Under the pieces are notes generated by a model, which did no database searches, was not told the origin of the DNA, and was given only the letters and a program-made list of their open reading frames with translations. Shown in pieces: positions 4,485-6,392 of a DNA stretch of 6,392 nt. Source of the DNA: an uncultured Coriobacteriaceae bacterium (GTDB lineage Bacteria > Actinomycetota > Coriobacteriia > Coriobacteriales > Atopobiaceae); the NCBI GenBank assembly GCA_900544655.1, contig UQWE01000073.1:1-6392 (forward strand), given 5' to 3'. Each line of letters starts with the position of its first letter. The first letter of the stretch is position 1. The position numbers were made by a program, and so were the translations under genes.

Positions 4485-6392
4485 ATGAGGATCATCAAAC
4501 TGTTCAAGAACCATATCCTGGCGCTGATCAGCGCCATCGCTCTGATCATCATCAGCTGCAACGCAGACCTCACGTTGCCTACGTACATGAGTGAGATCGT
4601 TGACGTGGGCATCCAACAGGGCGGCATCGAGAGCCCCGTGCCCACGACCATTCGCGAGCAGACGCTGTCAGACCTCGAGCTCTTCATGAGCGACGAGGAC
4701 GCCGCCGCCGTTGAGGCCGCCTATGGCGAGGCCAATGCCGAGGGCATCCGCGCCTACGTGGGCACCGACGAGGCCCGCTCGGAGGAGGGCGAGCTCGTGA
4801 GCATCATGAGCCTGCCCGAGACCGTGACCCTCGCGCTCGAGCAGGGCATCGACGCCTCCGCCGCCGGCGCCCCCATCCAGGGGACTGTCACCATGGACGA
4901 TATCCGCAAGGCCGTCTCCATGGGCCTTATCAGCAAGGACCAGCTCGTCTCCGGCGCCGAGTCCATGGCTGACCAGATGGGCTCCATGGGCGGCTCGATC
5001 GTTAGCCAGCGCGCCATCTCGTTCGTCGGCCAGGAGTACGAGGCCCAAGGCATCAGCCTGTCGGACGTCCAGAACTCCTACCTGGCTTCCATGACGGCGA
5101 AGATGTTTGGCCTCTGCGCCGTGTCGCTCATCGCCACCATCCTCACCGGAGCCGTGGCCTCGCACACCGCCTGCACCATTGCCCGCGATCTGCGTCGCAA
5201 GACCTTCGAGCGCGTCATGCGCTTCTCGCCGGCTGAGGTGGGCAAGTTCAGCCAGGCCTCGCTCATCACGCGCTGCACGAACGACATTCAGCAGATCCAG
5301 ATGGCGACCACGCTCGTCATCCGCATGGTGATGATGGCGCCGATCATGGGCGTCGTCGCGCTCATGCGCGTCTTAGCCACCCGCACGGGCCTCGAGTGGA
5401 CAATCGGCGTTGCCGTCGTGGCCGTGTCCGCGGTCGTCGGCGTCCTCATGGGTCTCACCATGCCCAAGTTCAAGAAGATGCAGCAGTACGTCGACCGCGT
5501 GAACCTCGTTGCCCGCGAGATGCTCGACGGCATCATGCCGATCCGTGCCTTTGGTCGCCAGGACCACGAGCTCTCGCGCTTCGATGACGCCAGCTGCGAC
5601 CTCATGAAGACGCAGCTGTTCACCAACCGTGCCATGAGCTTCATGATGCCGCTCATGATGTTCGTCATGAACTGCATCACCGTGCTGATCGTCTGGGCGG
5701 GCTCCCACGGCATCAACGACGGCGTCATGCAGGTGGGCGACATGATGGCGTTCATCTCCTACACCATGCAGATCGTCATGGCGTTCATGATTCTTACCAT
5801 GGTCTCCGTCATGCTCCCGCGTGCGGAGGTCGCCTGCGAGCGTGTCGAGGACGTCCTCAACACGCAGAGCTCGATCAGGGAGCCCGAGTGCCCGCAACTC
5901 CCCGCGGCCGACGGTCTGCGCGGCCAGCTCGAGTTCCGCGACGTCTCCTTCTGCTACCCGGACGGCGACGAGAACGTCGTCACGGGCGTCAACTTCACCG
6001 TCCGTGCGGGCGAGACGCTTGGCATCATCGGCGCCACGGGTTCGGGCAAGTCGACGATCGCCCAGCTCATCCCGCGCCTCTATGACGCTACGGAGGGCGT
6101 GGTCGTGCTCGACGGCATCGACGTTCGCGACATGCCCCTCTCCGAGCTCCGCCGCCGCATCGGCTACGTGCCACAGCAGGGCATGCTCTTCTCCGGTACC
6201 ATCGAGACGAACCTCAAGTTCGCGGGCGACATCGTAGGCGACGACGACATGCATGCCGCTGCGAGCATCGCCCAGGCCGCCGAGTTCATCGAGGGCCGCG
6301 AGGGCGGCTACGAGTCCGAGATCAGCCAGGGTGGCACCAACGTCTCCGGCGGCCAGCGCCAGCGCCTCGCCATCGCGCGCGCCCTCGCCAAG
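4485..6392 (+). CDS. ABC exporter, fused permease and ATPase half-transporter, 3' partial
   Basis: The 636 visible codons run open to the window end. The protein is a half-transporter of the multidrug/lipid exporter type: membrane segments near residues 11-31, 206-226, 277-298, 305-325, 385-405 and 420-445, then a nucleotide-binding domain. That domain shows A-loop Tyr491, Walker A GATGSGKST (516-524, Lys522), Q-loop VPQQ (Gln564), and signature VSGGQ (620-624); the sequence ends before Walker B and the H-loop, so about 100 residues are missing. An unusual stretch of about 150 residues (50-198), acidic and rich in Ala, Gly and Ser, lies between TM1 and TM2 where exporters usually have a short outer loop. 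Helices TM5-TM6 hold 14 methionines in 60 residues. The ATG has GGGGAG (4475-4480) four bases upstream. Codons are much more C-ending than in the genes to the left. Placement after a MarR gene points to drug or toxic-metabolite export; the substrate is not known. A partner ABC gene is likely beyond the window. Confidence 0.93.
   Translation, partial: MRIIKLFKNHILALISAIALIIISCNADLTLPTYMSEIVDVGIQQGGIESPVPTTIREQTLSDLELFMSDEDAAAVEAAYGEANAEGIRAYVGTDEARSEEGELVSIMSLPETVTLALEQGIDASAAGAPIQGTVTMDDIRKAVSMGLISKDQLVSGAESMADQMGSMGGSIVSQRAISFVGQEYEAQGISLSDVQNSYLASMTAKMFGLCAVSLIATILTGAVASHTACTIARDLRRKTFERVMRFSPAEVGKFSQASLITRCTNDIQQIQMATTLVIRMVMMAPIMGVVALMRVLATRTGLEWTIGVAVVAVSAVVGVLMGLTMPKFKKMQQYVDRVNLVAREMLDGIMPIRAFGRQDHELSRFDDASCDLMKTQLFTNRAMSFMMPLMMFVMNCITVLIVWAGSHGINDGVMQVGDMMAFISYTMQIVMAFMILTMVSVMLPRAEVACERVEDVLNTQSSIREPECPQLPAADGLRGQLEFRDVSFCYPDGDENVVTGVNFTVRAGETLGIIGATGSGKSTIAQLIPRLYDATEGVVVLDGIDVRDMPLSELRRRIGYVPQQGMLFSGTIETNLKFAGDIVGDDDMHAAASIAQAAEFIEGREGGYESEISQGGTNVSGGQRQRLAIARALAK

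Noticed and set aside
4668..5165. Open frame of 165 codons antisense to the exporter's outer-loop region
   Set aside because: It has the same cause: biased codons on the sense strand. The translation is repetitive Gly/His/Ala/Asp text and matches nothing I know.
5373..6254. Long open frame of 293 codons antisense to the ABC exporter
   Set aside because: It mirrors the C-ending codon usage of the real gene, which leaves few stops on the other strand. The product is low-complexity His/Asp/Glu/Ala-rich with no domain, and the sense strand carries clear Walker A and signature motifs.

Overview
The window looks like chromosomal DNA from a high-GC actinobacterium, most likely class Coriobacteriia (relatives of Collinsella, Olsenella and Atopobium). 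That placement is an inference from GC-rich coding DNA, the flavour of the proteins (a four-cysteine L28, a glycine/cysteine-tailed FmdB protein, a MarR-linked ABC exporter with a large outer loop) and gene order; no rRNA or other firm marker is present.

Layout from left to right. Positions 2-1210 (+) hold most of rsmB, the 16S rRNA m5C967 methyltransferase, cut off at its N-terminus by the window edge. A 257-base gap between convergent genes (1211-1467) holds palindromes and short repeats but no gene I can support. Positions 1468-1731 (-) encode a small FmdB-type zinc-ribbon protein. From the shared divergent upstream region a two-gene unit runs rightward: a HAD phosphatase (1978-2682) and thiamine diphosphokinase thiN (2688-3368), five bases apart. 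A structured 179-base region with a duplicated composite motif, two stem-loops and a strong terminator separates thiN from the convergent rpmB (3548-3736, -; ribosomal protein L28). Rightward from the next divergent region come a MarR-family regulator (3959-4471) and, 13 bases later, an ABC exporter half-transporter (4485 to the window end), cut off just after its ABC signature and before Walker B.

How the parts fit: the left two thirds is housekeeping. rsmB, thiN and rpmB are members of a gene cluster that in many Gram-positive bacteria reads rsmB-(rlmN)-stp-prkC-rsgA-rpe-thiN-rpmB; here the middle genes are absent and an FmdB gene and a HAD phosphatase gene sit in their place. The right third is a typical regulator-exporter operon in which the MarR protein probably represses itself and the downstream exporter, which usually works as a heterodimer with a second ABC gene expected just beyond the window.

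I found no RNA genes, insertion sequences, CRISPR arrays or attachment sites, and I see no clear sign of a new biological system. The most unusual points are the roughly 150-residue outer-face insertion in the ABC exporter, the duplicated motif downstream of thiN, a 20-base perfect palindrome centred on the rsmB stop codon, and the rearranged rsmB-thiN-rpmB neighbourhood.
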